A stretch of 64,000 bases of DNA, from assembly GCA_025757985.1 (NCBI GenBank), contig CP107210.1, positions 434,001-498,000 on the forward strand. Direction: 5' to 3'. Positions 23,915-32,611 of the stretch are shown in pieces. The translations under genes and the position numbers were made by a program. Under the pieces are notes generated by a model. The model was not told the DNA's origin. It did no database searches and was given only the letters and a program-made list of their open reading frames with translations. Every line of letters begins with the position of its first letter. Position 1 is the stretch's first letter. The DNA comes from Oscillospiraceae bacterium (lineage in GTDB: Bacteria > Bacillota > Clostridia > Oscillospirales > Ruminococcaceae).

Positions 23915-26821
23915 TTGAGTACCGTACCCGAAAAAACGCCTGCAAAACGCAATTCAAAAATCAAGATCGACCCGAACAACCGCATTGTCATCAAGGGCGC
24001 GCGGGAGCATAACCTGAAAAATGTTGACTTGACGCTGCCGCGTGACAAGCTGATCGTCATGACCGGTCTGTCCGGCTCCGGCAAGTCGAGCCTTGCCTTT
24101 GACACGATCTTTGCGGATGGTCAGCGCCGCTATATGGAAAGCCTTTCCAGTTACGCCCGCCAGTTTCTGGGGCAGATGGAAAAGCCGGATGTAGATGAGA
24201 TCACCGGCCTTTCCCCGGCCATCTCGATCGACCAAAAGACCACAAGCCACAACCCGCGCTCTACCGTGGGCACGGTGACCGAGATCTATGACTACCTGCG
24301 CCTGATGTACGCCCGCATCGGTGTGCCGCATTGCCCTATCTGCGGGCGCGAGATCACACAGCAGACTGTGGACGAGATGGTGGACGAGGTGCTGAAGCTG
24401 CCGGAGCGCACCCGCTTTCAGGTGCTGGCCCCGGTCGTGCGTGCCCGCAAGGGTACGCAGGCAAAGGAGCTGGATGCGGCCCGCCGCGCCGGCTTTGCCC
24501 GCGTGCGGATCGACGGCAATATGTACGATCTGAGCGAGGAAATCAGCCTTGAAAAGAACATCAAGCACACGGTCGAAATCGTGGTAGACCGCCTTGTCAT
24601 CAACGATACGGTCCGCGGCCGTCTGGCTGATTCCATCGAGACCGCGCTGGCGCAGGCCAACGGACTGGTCGTTATTGATGTCATCGGCGGCGAGCCGATG
24701 ATGTTCAGCCAGAGCTATGCCTGCCCTGAGCATGGTGTCTCGGTCGAGGAGCTGACCCCCCGGATGTTCAGCTTCAACAACCCCTTCGGTGCCTGCGAAA
24801 AATGCACCGGCCTCGGCACCTTTATGAAGGTAGACCCCGCCCGCGTCATTCCCGACAAGCGCAAGTCCATCCGTGAAAGCGCTATCAAGGCCAGCGGCTG
24901 GTATTATGCCGAGGGTTCGATCTCCGAGATGACCTACAACGCACTCGGCAAGCGGTACGGCTTTACGCTCGATACTCCCATCAAGGATTTCAGCAAGGAG
25001 GCTCTGCATGCCCTGCTGTACGGCACCGGTGAGGAGCGCATCGAGATGCAGCGTGAGAGCATGTTCGGCTCCGGCACCTACTACAACCAGTTTGAGGGCA
25101 TCGTCCCCAACCTTGAGCGCCGCTTCCGCGAGACAAGCAGCGAGTGGGTCAAGGAAGAAATCGCCCTCGTCATGTCCAGCGAGGTTTGCCCGGCCTGCCA
25201 CGGCCGCCGCCTGAAGCCGACCAGCCTGGCTGTCACGGTGGGCGGCATCAACATCTCTGACTTCTGTGAGAAAAGTGTCAACGAGGAACTGGAGTTTATC
25301 AGCACGGCCAAGGTCAGTGCCCGCGATGAGATGATCGGTGCGCCGATCTTTAAAGAGGTGAGGGAGCGGCTTGGCTTTCTGAAAAGTGTTGGCCTTGGCT
25401 ACCTGACGCTATCCCGCGGTGCAGCATCCCTGTCCGGCGGTGAGAGCCAGCGCATCCGTCTGGCAACCCAGATCGGCAGTGCCCTGACCGGTGTGCTGTA
25501 TGTGCTGGATGAGCCGAGCATCGGTCTGCACCAGCGTGACAATGATAAGCTGATCGCCACGATGAAGCGTCTGCGCGACCTTGGCAACACCCTGATCGTG
25601 GTGGAGCATGACGAGGATACGATGCGCCAGGCGGATTATATTGTGGATGTCGGCCCCGGTGCCGGCGTCCACGGCGGTGAGATCGTAGCCGCCGGCAGTG
25701 TGGCGGATATCTGCAAGGTCAAGCGCAGTATCACCGGTGCATACCTCTCGGGCCGCAAATATGTCGAGGTGCCCGAAGCGCGGCGTCCCGGCAATGGGAA
25801 ATTCCTGCGCATCGTCAAAGCACATGAAAATAACCTGCAGGACATCACGGTGGATTTCCCGCTGGGCAAGATGATCTGTGTCACGGGTGTGTCCGGCTCC
25901 GGCAAGTCCACCCTTGTCAATGAGATCCTGTATAAAACGCTGGCAGCCTCGCTCAACGGTGCCCGCAGCCGCCCCGGCCAATGTGAGGAGGTTCAGGGCA
26001 TGGAGTGGGTCGATAAGGTCATCGGCATTGACCAGTCGCCCATCGGGCGCACCCCGCGCTCCAACCCGGCTACCTATACCGGCGTGTTCGGGGACATCCG
26101 CAGCCTGTTTGCCAACACACAGGACGCCAAGATGCGCGGCTATGGACCGGGACGGTTCAGCTTCAATGTCAAGGGCGGCCGGTGCGAGGCCTGCGAGGGC
26201 GGCGGCATCCTGACCATCGAGATGCACTTCCTGCCCGATATTTATGTGCCCTGCGATGTCTGCAAGGGCAAGCGCTACAACCGCGAAACACTTGAGGTCA
26301 AGTACAAGGATAAGAATATCTCCGATGTGCTGGACATGACGGTGGAGGAGGCCTGCGTATTCTTCGCCAATATCCCGAAGATCGCACGCAAGCTGCAGAC
26401 GCTGCAGGAGGTCGGTCTGGGTTATATTCAGTTAGGACAGGCAGCCACAACGCTTTCGGGCGGCGAAGCCCAGCGCGTCAAGCTTGCCAATGAGCTGGCC
26501 CGCCGTGATACCGGCCAGACCGTCTATATTCTGGACGAGCCCACCACCGGTCTGCATGTGGCGGATGTTCACCGCCTTGTCAAGGTGCTGGATAAGCTGG
26601 TCGATGCAGGCAACACGGTCATCGTGATCGAGCATAACCTCGATGTCATCAAGCGCGCGGATTATATCATTGACCTCGGCCCGGAGGGCGGCAGCGGCGG
26701 CGGTACCATCGTGGCCACCGGTACCCCGGAGGAGGTCGCGCAAAACCCCGACTCCTTTACCGGGCAATACCTCAAGCCGGTGCTGGAGCGGGCAGCAGAA
26801 CTTAAACAATCACAAAAATAA
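23915..26821 (+). CDS. uvrA: Excinuclease ABC subunit A
   Basis: The 968-residue DNA damage sensor is a duplicated ABC ATPase. The first Walker A GLSGSGKSS lies near residue 46-54 and the second GVSGSGKST near 660. Zinc-binding cysteine pairs occur as CPICG and, near 755-785, CEACEGGG with PCDVCKGKRY. Both ABC signatures are present (SGGESQRI and SGGEAQRV). The frame is open back into uvrB, but a TTG at 23915, two bases after the uvrB stop and behind AGGAGG, fits the family start. Translation is probably coupled to uvrB. A terminator follows. Confidence 0.98.
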   Translation: MSTVPEKTPAKRNSKIKIDPNNRIVIKGAREHNLKNVDLTLPRDKLIVMTGLSGSGKSSLAFDTIFADGQRRYMESLSSYARQFLGQMEKPDVDEITGLSPAISIDQKTTSHNPRSTVGTVTEIYDYLRLMYARIGVPHCPICGREITQQTVDEMVDEVLKLPERTRFQVLAPVVRARKGTQAKELDAARRAGFARVRIDGNMYDLSEEISLEKNIKHTVEIVVDRLVINDTVRGRLADSIETALAQANGLVVIDVIGGEPMMFSQSYACPEHGVSVEELTPRMFSFNNPFGACEKCTGLGTFMKVDPARVIPDKRKSIRESAIKASGWYYAEGSISEMTYNALGKRYGFTLDTPIKDFSKEALHALLYGTGEERIEMQRESMFGSGTYYNQFEGIVPNLERRFRETSSEWVKEEIALVMSSEVCPACHGRRLKPTSLAVTVGGINISDFCEKSVNEELEFISTAKVSARDEMIGAPIFKEVRERLGFLKSVGLGYLTLSRGAASLSGGESQRIRLATQIGSALTGVLYVLDEPSIGLHQRDNDKLIATMKRLRDLGNTLIVVEHDEDTMRQADYIVDVGPGAGVHGGEIVAAGSVADICKVKRSITGAYLSGRKYVEVPEARRPGNGKFLRIVKAHENNLQDITVDFPLGKMICVTGVSGSGKSTLVNEILYKTLAASLNGARSRPGQCEEVQGMEWVDKVIGIDQSPIGRTPRSNPATYTGVFGDIRSLFANTQDAKMRGYGPGRFSFNVKGGRCEACEGGGILTIEMHFLPDIYVPCDVCKGKRYNRETLEVKYKDKNISDVLDMTVEEACVFFANIPKIARKLQTLQEVGLGYIQLGQAATTLSGGEAQRVKLANELARRDTGQTVYILDEPTTGLHVADVHRLVKVLDKLVDAGNTVIVIEHNLDVIKRADYIIDLGPEGGSGGGTIVATGTPEEVAQNPDSFTGQYLKPVLERAAELKQSQK

Positions 26822-26826
26822 CACGG

Positions 26827-26855
26827 ACAGCTCTCCTGCGGGAGAGCTGTTTTTT
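26827..26855 (+). terminator. Terminator of uvrBA
   Basis: Ten-base perfect stem ACAGCTCTCC / GGAGAGCTGT, 4-base loop, then a run of T. Confidence 0.93.
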
Positions 26856-26897
26856 GCTGTGCCATTTTTTTGCGCGCACCATTCCATACATTGGGAT

Positions 26898-26926
26898 TTG
26901 CATACGGCGCGGTTTTGTGGTATAAT
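26898..26926 (+). promoter_or_regulatory. Promoter of the second pseudouridine synthase gene
   Basis: TTGCAT (26898-26903), 17 bases, TATAAT (26921-26926). Confidence 0.78.
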
Positions 26927-26958
26927 ACCCGCAAGTAGGCTTTAAGGAGGGCGGCACT

Positions 26959-27870
26959 GTGACCGTTTTGCGATATACCGTGCCGCCGGAAAACGATGGC
27001 TGCCGACTGGGGCTCTTTCTGCGGATGCAGGGGGTTACGGCCGGGCTGATCAAATCCGTCAAGTATGACGGGGACGGCTTTTTTGCCGATGACCGCGCCA
27101 TCCGCACGAATGAGCCGGTGCATACCGGCCAGTGTATCCGCTTCGCGCTCCCACCAGAGCGGGAGACAAGCGTTGTACCGCAGCCTGTGCCGTTTTCCGT
27201 TGCCTATGAGGATGCGTTTGCCGCCGTGCTGGACAAGCCGGCCGGCATTGCCGTACACCCCACACTGAATTACCCGGACGGCACGCTGGCCAACGGCTGG
27301 CTGTACCGGCTGCATCAGCAGGGGAAGGACGGTATTTTCCGTCCTGTAAACCGCATTGATAAAAACACAAGCGGACTGGTGCTCTGCGCGCAGAACGCTT
27401 TTGCTGCCCCGCTGCTGGCAGGCAGCGCCCGTAAATGCTATCTTGCGATCGTGGAGGGCACGATGCCGCTCGGTCCGGGCCGTATCGAGGCCCCCATTGC
27501 GCGGCGCGGTGATTCGATCATCGGCCGCTGCGTGCGCGCGGACGGTAAGTACAGCCTGACCGAATACACGGTCTTGGCTGCAGGGCACGGCCACAGTCTG
27601 GTTGCCTGCATACCGCGCACCGGCCGCACCCACCAGATCCGGGTACACATGGCCCACATCGGCCACCCGCTGGCAGGCGATTCTCTCTACGGCGGCTCGG
27701 ATAAAATGATTGCCCGCCATGCGCTGCACTGCGGAATCATCTGCTTTGCACACCCGCTGACAGCAAAAATCGTCCGGGTCGAGAGCGCACTGCCTGCCGA
27801 TATGACCGCACTGGCCGAAGTTGAAAACCTGCTGCAGGGCTGGACCCTGATGCAGCTGCCCTGTGAGTGA
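26959..27870 (+). CDS. RluD-family pseudouridine synthase
   Basis: A 303-residue RNA pseudouridine synthase starting at GTG with AAGGAGGG upstream. The N-terminal part is a divergent S4-like domain. The catalytic aspartate is in NRIDKNTSGLVLCAQN, and RTHQIRVHMAHIGHPLAGD is the second conserved block. It is distinct from the enzyme at 19859, which keeps R after the aspartate (LDRGTEG) where this one has K (IDKNTSG). The target site is unknown. The downstream M23 peptidase begins 41 bases later and likely shares the promoter. Confidence 0.9.
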   Translation: MTVLRYTVPPENDGCRLGLFLRMQGVTAGLIKSVKYDGDGFFADDRAIRTNEPVHTGQCIRFALPPERETSVVPQPVPFSVAYEDAFAAVLDKPAGIAVHPTLNYPDGTLANGWLYRLHQQGKDGIFRPVNRIDKNTSGLVLCAQNAFAAPLLAGSARKCYLAIVEGTMPLGPGRIEAPIARRGDSIIGRCVRADGKYSLTEYTVLAAGHGHSLVACIPRTGRTHQIRVHMAHIGHPLAGDSLYGGSDKMIARHALHCGIICFAHPLTAKIVRVESALPADMTALAEVENLLQGWTLMQLPCE

Positions 27871-27911
27871 GGGCTGCAAAACCGCTTCACACGGAAAGGA
27901 GCTTCCGTATT

Positions 27912-29741
27912 TTGAATCCCACGCAAACTGAAAAAGAAAACCGCATCGAGACGGCGGATAAGCCGGCCGAGCGTTTTGCGCATACCAATCAGGAGAAAAA
28001 GCGCAGTGAAAACCGCCGCAAAGCCTCCCAATATATGAAGGATCTCAACCGCCGGAATGCGATCGGCGACATGCTGTACATGGTCGGCTTCTGGGTCGAG
28101 TATGTCGGTGTGTGTGTCCGCCGTAAGGTCAGCACTGTGGTACGCGGCATCGCGGATACCGTTCTGAATCTGCTTCTGATCGTATTGCGCCCGATCCTGA
28201 TCGGCCTGATCACCCTGATCGAAGATCTGGCCGGCCCCTTTGTTCGCATCGCATCGGGCATCCGCCATATACATGAGCTGCCTGCGCAGTTGGAGGACAG
28301 CGGTGCCGGGGAGGTACGCGCAGCCAAGGCACGCTATCTGGCCAGCGGTATCCGTAAGTATTCGGTCCTTCTGTGGAACGCTATTACCTACATACTGCCC
28401 GCTGTGGCAGCGGCTGCGCTTGTGGTCGTTGTGCGCGGCGGTCTGGGCCTGCATTTTGTGCTGAATGTTCAAGTGGACGGCGAGCATGTCGGTGCTGTGG
28501 AGAGCGAGCAGGTGTTTGAAAACGCCCGCGAAGATGTGCAGTCCCGTATCAATACGGCCAAGCGTATGCTGCAGGCCGCCGGCTCCGATGCGGCGGATAC
28601 AAACTGGGATGTTTACCCGACCTATACGCTGGCCATCGGCGGTCAGACGATGACTGAGAGCGAGATCGCAAACGCCATCCTGCGCACCGCCAGCGATGAG
28701 ATCATCAACGGCACGGCCGTCTATGTTGACGATCAGCTGCTCTATGTCACGACCGAGGGTGACCATCTGCGCACCTATCTTGAGAATGTAAAGGCACCGT
28801 TTGAGGATTCGATGGACAGCAATGTCTACACCGCCTTTGCGCACAACATCCGCCTTGTGGACGGCGTTTATCTGCAGAAATCCATCAGCTCTTATGCCGA
28901 TGTTATCAGCGCCCTGACGGAGGGCGGCGGTATCCACACCTACACGGCCGTGGAGGGGGATACGGTGCAGAGCGTTGTCTATACGACCGGTGTTTCCTTT
29001 GACTCTCTGGCGCAGATGAACCCGGAGCTGCTGACGCTGGATCAGGAAATTCCGGAGGGTACTGTTCTGCTGACCGGTGCCTCCTCGGCCGAGCTGATCA
29101 AGGTCAAGGTCGTGCGCCGCGATACCGAGACGGTTCCGATCCCCTATGACACCCAGAATTCTGAGTCTGACCAGTACGATTTCGGCAAGGTCGTGACGCT
29201 GCAGGAGGGTGTTGACGGCTCGGAGGAGATTACCTATGAGACCACGATGATCGACGGGACCGTGACGGACCGTCAGGCTGTGGCCTACAATGTGCTGCAG
29301 GCCGCCACGCCGAAAATTACCGTGACCGGCACGAAGCTGAAGAGCGGCATGGTTGCCAAGATCGGCTCCGGCTCCTTCATCTGGCCGGTGCCGGGCTACA
29401 AGTATGTCAGCCGCTGGGCAAGCCTTCCGGGCGGACACCGCGGCGCGGACATCTGCGCTGCCTACCACACGCCGATCATCGCCTCCGACTCCGGCACGGT
29501 CATTGCAGCGGGCTGGCATTACTCCTACGGCAACTACGTCGAGATCGACCACGGCAACGGCTACAAAACGCTGTACGGCCATATGTCCGAGATCGCGGTC
29601 ACGCAGGGGCAGGCTGTCACGCAGGGTCAGACCATCGGCTATGTCGGCTCTACCGGCAACTCCACCGGTAACCACTGCCACTTTGAGATGCTCCGTAACG
29701 GTGTTTTGTTCAGTGCTTACACCCTGTTCCCGGGTATGTGA
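27912..29741 (+). CDS. Membrane-anchored M23 peptidase with LysM-like and G5 regions
   Basis: The 609-residue protein likely cuts peptidoglycan cross-bridges. The first 80 residues are charged and cytosolic; hydrophobic helices lie near 83-103 and 156-174. Outside the membrane there is a coiled or ligand-binding region, a LysM-like segment (EGDTVQSVVYTTGVSFDSL, about 340-370), a G5 domain (about 395-475) and a C-terminal M23 domain (about 490-609) with zinc ligands in HRGAD near 509 and HCHFE near 588. The TTG start at 27912 follows AAGGAG by 10 bases; upstream in-frame codons lack a ribosome site. Confidence 0.88.
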   Translation: MNPTQTEKENRIETADKPAERFAHTNQEKKRSENRRKASQYMKDLNRRNAIGDMLYMVGFWVEYVGVCVRRKVSTVVRGIADTVLNLLLIVLRPILIGLITLIEDLAGPFVRIASGIRHIHELPAQLEDSGAGEVRAAKARYLASGIRKYSVLLWNAITYILPAVAAAALVVVVRGGLGLHFVLNVQVDGEHVGAVESEQVFENAREDVQSRINTAKRMLQAAGSDAADTNWDVYPTYTLAIGGQTMTESEIANAILRTASDEIINGTAVYVDDQLLYVTTEGDHLRTYLENVKAPFEDSMDSNVYTAFAHNIRLVDGVYLQKSISSYADVISALTEGGGIHTYTAVEGDTVQSVVYTTGVSFDSLAQMNPELLTLDQEIPEGTVLLTGASSAELIKVKVVRRDTETVPIPYDTQNSESDQYDFGKVVTLQEGVDGSEEITYETTMIDGTVTDRQAVAYNVLQAATPKITVTGTKLKSGMVAKIGSGSFIWPVPGYKYVSRWASLPGGHRGADICAAYHTPIIASDSGTVIAAGWHYSYGNYVEIDHGNGYKTLYGHMSEIAVTQGQAVTQGQTIGYVGSTGNSTGNHCHFEMLRNGVLFSAYTLFPGM

Positions 29742-29818
29742 TTCTGTAAAAAGCTTTCACCGCCGGGCCTGCAACTTGTACGATTTTACAAATTTATTGC
29801 AAATATATAGAACAGGAC

Positions 29819-29847
29819 TTTTCAACCATCGCAAAATGTTGTATAAT
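29819..29847 (+). promoter_or_regulatory. Probable promoter of murA
   Basis: TATAAT at 29842-29847 with a weak -35, TTTTCA, at 29819-29824 (17-base spacer). The AT-rich stretch before it is unlike the surrounding genes. Confidence 0.6.
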
Positions 29848-29920
29848 CTAGGAAAGTGTGTACTATAGGTTTGCCCTGCAATGAGGGTCGGACAGACCGC
29901 CGCACAAAGGAGAGCTACAC

Positions 29921-31204
29921 TTGGAGAAATATGTTATTCGCGGAGGGAAGCCGCTGGTTGGCGATGTCAACATTGGCGGCGCAAAGAACGCCGCGGTTGC
30001 AATACTGCCCGCCACGATTTTGGCAGGCGGAAAATGCCTGATTGAAAATCTGCCCTGCATCAGCGATGTGATGGCATCCCTGCAGATTTTAAGCGAGCTG
30101 GGTGCCAATATCCGCATGGTCAGCCGCAGTACCTATGAGATCGATACGACCCATCTGGAATGTACCGAGGTATCGAACGAGCTGTCCCGCCAGATGCGCG
30201 CCAGCTACTATTTTCTGGGCGCGCTGCTCGGGCGCTTCGGCTCCGGTCAGGTTGCCATGCCGGGCGGCTGCAATCTTGGCCCGCGCCCCATTGACCAGCA
30301 TCTCAAGGCCTTTACCGCCTTCGGGGCAGAGGATTCCGTTGAGTACGGCCAGATTCATGTCAAGGCTGAGCATCTGACAGGCGCACATGTCTTTTTCGAC
30401 ACGGTTTCTGTTGGCGCCACGATGAATGCCATGCTGGCTGCCGTGCTGGCCGAGGGCACGACTGTCCTTGAAAATGTTGCGCGTGAGCCGCATATCGTAG
30501 ATCTTGCCAACTTCCTGAACATGATGGGTGCTGATGTACACGGCGCCGGTACCGATGTCATTAAGGTCCACGGCGTCAAACAGATGCATGGCTGCAACTA
30601 TTCCATCATTCCTGACCAGATCGAGGCAGGCAGCTATATGGTGGCCGCCGCCATCACAAAGGGTGACATCATGCTGCACAATGTCATCCCCAAGCACATG
30701 GAGCCTATTACGGCCAAACTGCGGGCTGCAGGCTGTGAGATCGAAGAATTTGACGATGCATTGCGCATCACCCGCAGCGGAGAGCTGAAGCCGCTCAAGC
30801 TCAAGACGATGCCGCATCCCGGTTTCCCAACGGATATGCAGCCTCTTATGACGGCGCTGCTGACGCTGGCAAAGGGTACCTCCATCGTGACGGAGGGCAT
30901 CTGGGAGAACCGCTTCCGCTATGTGGATGAACTGGTCCACATGGGGGCTAACATTCAGGTGGACGGTCAGGTGGCCGTCATTGAGGGCGTGCGTGAGCTG
31001 CACCCCGCGCCGCTGCGCGCAACCGATTTGCGGGCCGGTGCTGCCATGGTTATGGCCGCCCTTGCCGCCAACGGTGTCAGCGAGGTCGACGAAACGATTC
31101 ACATCGAGCGCGGCTACGAGAACATCGTAGAGAAGCTGCAGGCACTGGGGGCGGACATCCGCCGCGTCGAGATTCCGGCCAACGCTGTGAGCCGGGCAAT
31201 GTAA
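29921..31204 (+). CDS. murA: UDP-N-acetylglucosamine 1-carboxyvinyltransferase
   Basis: The 427-residue enzyme transfers enolpyruvate from PEP to UDP-GlcNAc, the first committed step of peptidoglycan synthesis. K22 and N23 in GGAKNAAV bind substrate; the active-site cysteine is C117 in PGGCNLGPRPID, so the fosfomycin target residue is present. The start is TTG with AAAGGAGAG 8 bases before. It has its own promoter and terminator. Whether a second MurA exists elsewhere, as in many Firmicutes, cannot be seen. Confidence 0.96.
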   Translation: MEKYVIRGGKPLVGDVNIGGAKNAAVAILPATILAGGKCLIENLPCISDVMASLQILSELGANIRMVSRSTYEIDTTHLECTEVSNELSRQMRASYYFLGALLGRFGSGQVAMPGGCNLGPRPIDQHLKAFTAFGAEDSVEYGQIHVKAEHLTGAHVFFDTVSVGATMNAMLAAVLAEGTTVLENVAREPHIVDLANFLNMMGADVHGAGTDVIKVHGVKQMHGCNYSIIPDQIEAGSYMVAAAITKGDIMLHNVIPKHMEPITAKLRAAGCEIEEFDDALRITRSGELKPLKLKTMPHPGFPTDMQPLMTALLTLAKGTSIVTEGIWENRFRYVDELVHMGANIQVDGQVAVIEGVRELHPAPLRATDLRAGAAMVMAALAANGVSEVDETIHIERGYENIVEKLQALGADIRRVEIPANAVSRAM

Positions 31205-31211
31205 AAGCACT

Positions 31212-31240
31212 TTGGGCCGCTTTCTGGCGGCCCAATTTTT
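31212..31240 (+). terminator. Terminator of murA
   Basis: Nine-base stem TTGGGCCGC / GCGGCCCAA followed by TTTTT. Confidence 0.9.
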
Positions 31241-31263
31241 ATGGAAAGCGTTAGGAAGAATAA

Positions 31264-32052
31264 ATGGCATATTTCACCACCCTGTATTCAGGCTCCTCCG
31301 GAAACTGCGGGCTTGTCCGCTGCGGTCAGCAATATCTGCTTATTGATATGGGCAAAAGCTGCCGCACGACCCTTACAGCCTTGAAATCCCTCGGTCTGGC
31401 GGTCAGTGACTGTGTGGGCATCCTGATCACCCATGAGCATTCTGACCATGTTTCCGGACTCGATACCTTTCTGAAAAAGCACCCTATCCCGCTGTACGGC
31501 TGCGCCGACACGCTGGACACGCTTGCCTCACGCGGTACAATCCCGCCGGCAGTGGACGCCGTTCCCGTGGACGGCCAGACGCTGGAAATCGGTGATTTCA
31601 CGGTGACAAGCTTTCCCACCAGCCATGATGTGCCCTGCTGCGGCTATCGCATCCGCACGGCGGACGGTCATGTCATGGCACTGGCAACAGACCTCGGCTA
31701 TTTGACACCGGTGGTGCAGGACAAGCTGATGGGCTGTGACCTTGTGGCGCTTGAGGCAAACTATGATGCCTTCAGCCTGCACGGCGGGCCGTACCCCTAT
31801 TATCTGAAGGTGCGCATCGCCAGTGACCGCGGCCACCTTGACAACAAGGCCTGCGCAGCGGAAATTCTGGATCTCATTCAGGACGGCTGTAAGAAATTCG
31901 CACTGTGCCACCTGAGCCAGACGAATAATTCGCCTGAGCTGGTGATGACCACCGTGTACAATGTGCTGCTTGCGGCGGGCATACAGCCGGGACGGGATGT
32001 GCTGATCCAGACGCAGTCCCGCAACGAGGTAAGCCCGTACATCGAGTTTTAA
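31264..32052 (+). CDS. WalJ/YycJ-like metallo-beta-lactamase-fold hydrolase
   Basis: A 262-residue soluble metal-dependent hydrolase. The ligand motif H57-x-H59-x-D61-H62 is complete, with SHDVPCCGYRI and LEANYD as later metal and fold markers. The family (WalJ/YycJ) is linked in Firmicutes to wall metabolism or DNA damage, often next to the WalRK regulators, which are absent here. Its neighbour rlmH, 10 bases downstream, is also a neighbour of this family in many Firmicutes. The start ATG has GGAAGAATAA upstream, a modest ribosome site. Confidence 0.9.
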   Translation: MAYFTTLYSGSSGNCGLVRCGQQYLLIDMGKSCRTTLTALKSLGLAVSDCVGILITHEHSDHVSGLDTFLKKHPIPLYGCADTLDTLASRGTIPPAVDAVPVDGQTLEIGDFTVTSFPTSHDVPCCGYRIRTADGHVMALATDLGYLTPVVQDKLMGCDLVALEANYDAFSLHGGPYPYYLKVRIASDRGHLDNKACAAEILDLIQDGCKKFALCHLSQTNNSPELVMTTVYNVLLAAGIQPGRDVLIQTQSRNEVSPYIEF

Positions 32053-32062
32053 GGGGGCTACC

Positions 32063-32548
32063 ATGCAAAATATTGATTTGATCTGTATCGGCAAGATGAA
32101 CGCCGCCTACTTTGCGGCCGGTGTGGCCGAGTACCAGAAACGATTGGGCGGCTTCTGCAACTTCCGCATCGTGGAGTTGCCGGAGGTACAGATCGCGGAC
32201 AAAAATGCCAGCGATAAGCAGATAGCCAAAGCCCTGCAGAAGGAGGGCGAGGCCATCCTTGCATCGGTGCGCAAGGGCGTGTATCTTGTCGCGCTCTGTG
32301 TGGAGGGCAAACAGGTGTCGAGTGAGGATCTGGCTGCTATGATCGCCGACCGTGCCATGAGCGGTGCAGGGGATATGGCCTTTGTCATCGGCTCCTCCCA
32401 CGGGCTGGACGACAGTGTTAAGCGCGCGGCGCAGGCACGCATCAGTCTGGGGCGCATCACGCTGCCTCACCAGCTTGCCCGCCTTGTCTTGACGGAACAG
32501 CTCTACCGCGCCTGCACGATCAATGCGGGAATGAAATACCATAAATAA
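32063..32548 (+). CDS. rlmH: 23S rRNA (pseudouridine-1915-N3)-methyltransferase
   Basis: A 161-residue SPOUT methyltransferase that modifies pseudouridine 1915 in helix 69 of 23S rRNA, where the subunits meet. The knot region reads FVIGSSHGLDDSV (the usual IGGS is SS here), followed by ISLGRITLPHQLARLVLTEQLYRA and a C-terminal INAGMKYHK ending typical of RlmH. It follows the WalJ-like gene by 10 bases and is closed by a strong terminator. Confidence 0.95.
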   Translation: MQNIDLICIGKMNAAYFAAGVAEYQKRLGGFCNFRIVELPEVQIADKNASDKQIAKALQKEGEAILASVRKGVYLVALCVEGKQVSSEDLAAMIADRAMSGAGDMAFVIGSSHGLDDSVKRAAQARISLGRITLPHQLARLVLTEQLYRACTINAGMKYHK

Positions 32549-32562
32549 TTTTTTGTAAAACA

Positions 32563-32599
32563 AAACGCCCTGTGGAGCGAATCACTCCACAGGGCGTTT
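32563..32599. terminator. Bidirectional terminator between rlmH and the hydrogenase gene
   Basis: Fifteen-base perfect stem AAACGCCCTGTGGAG / CTCCACAGGGCGTTT. T-rich flanks occur on both strands. Confidence 0.93.
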
Positions 32600-32611
32600 G
32601 CTATTTATAAA

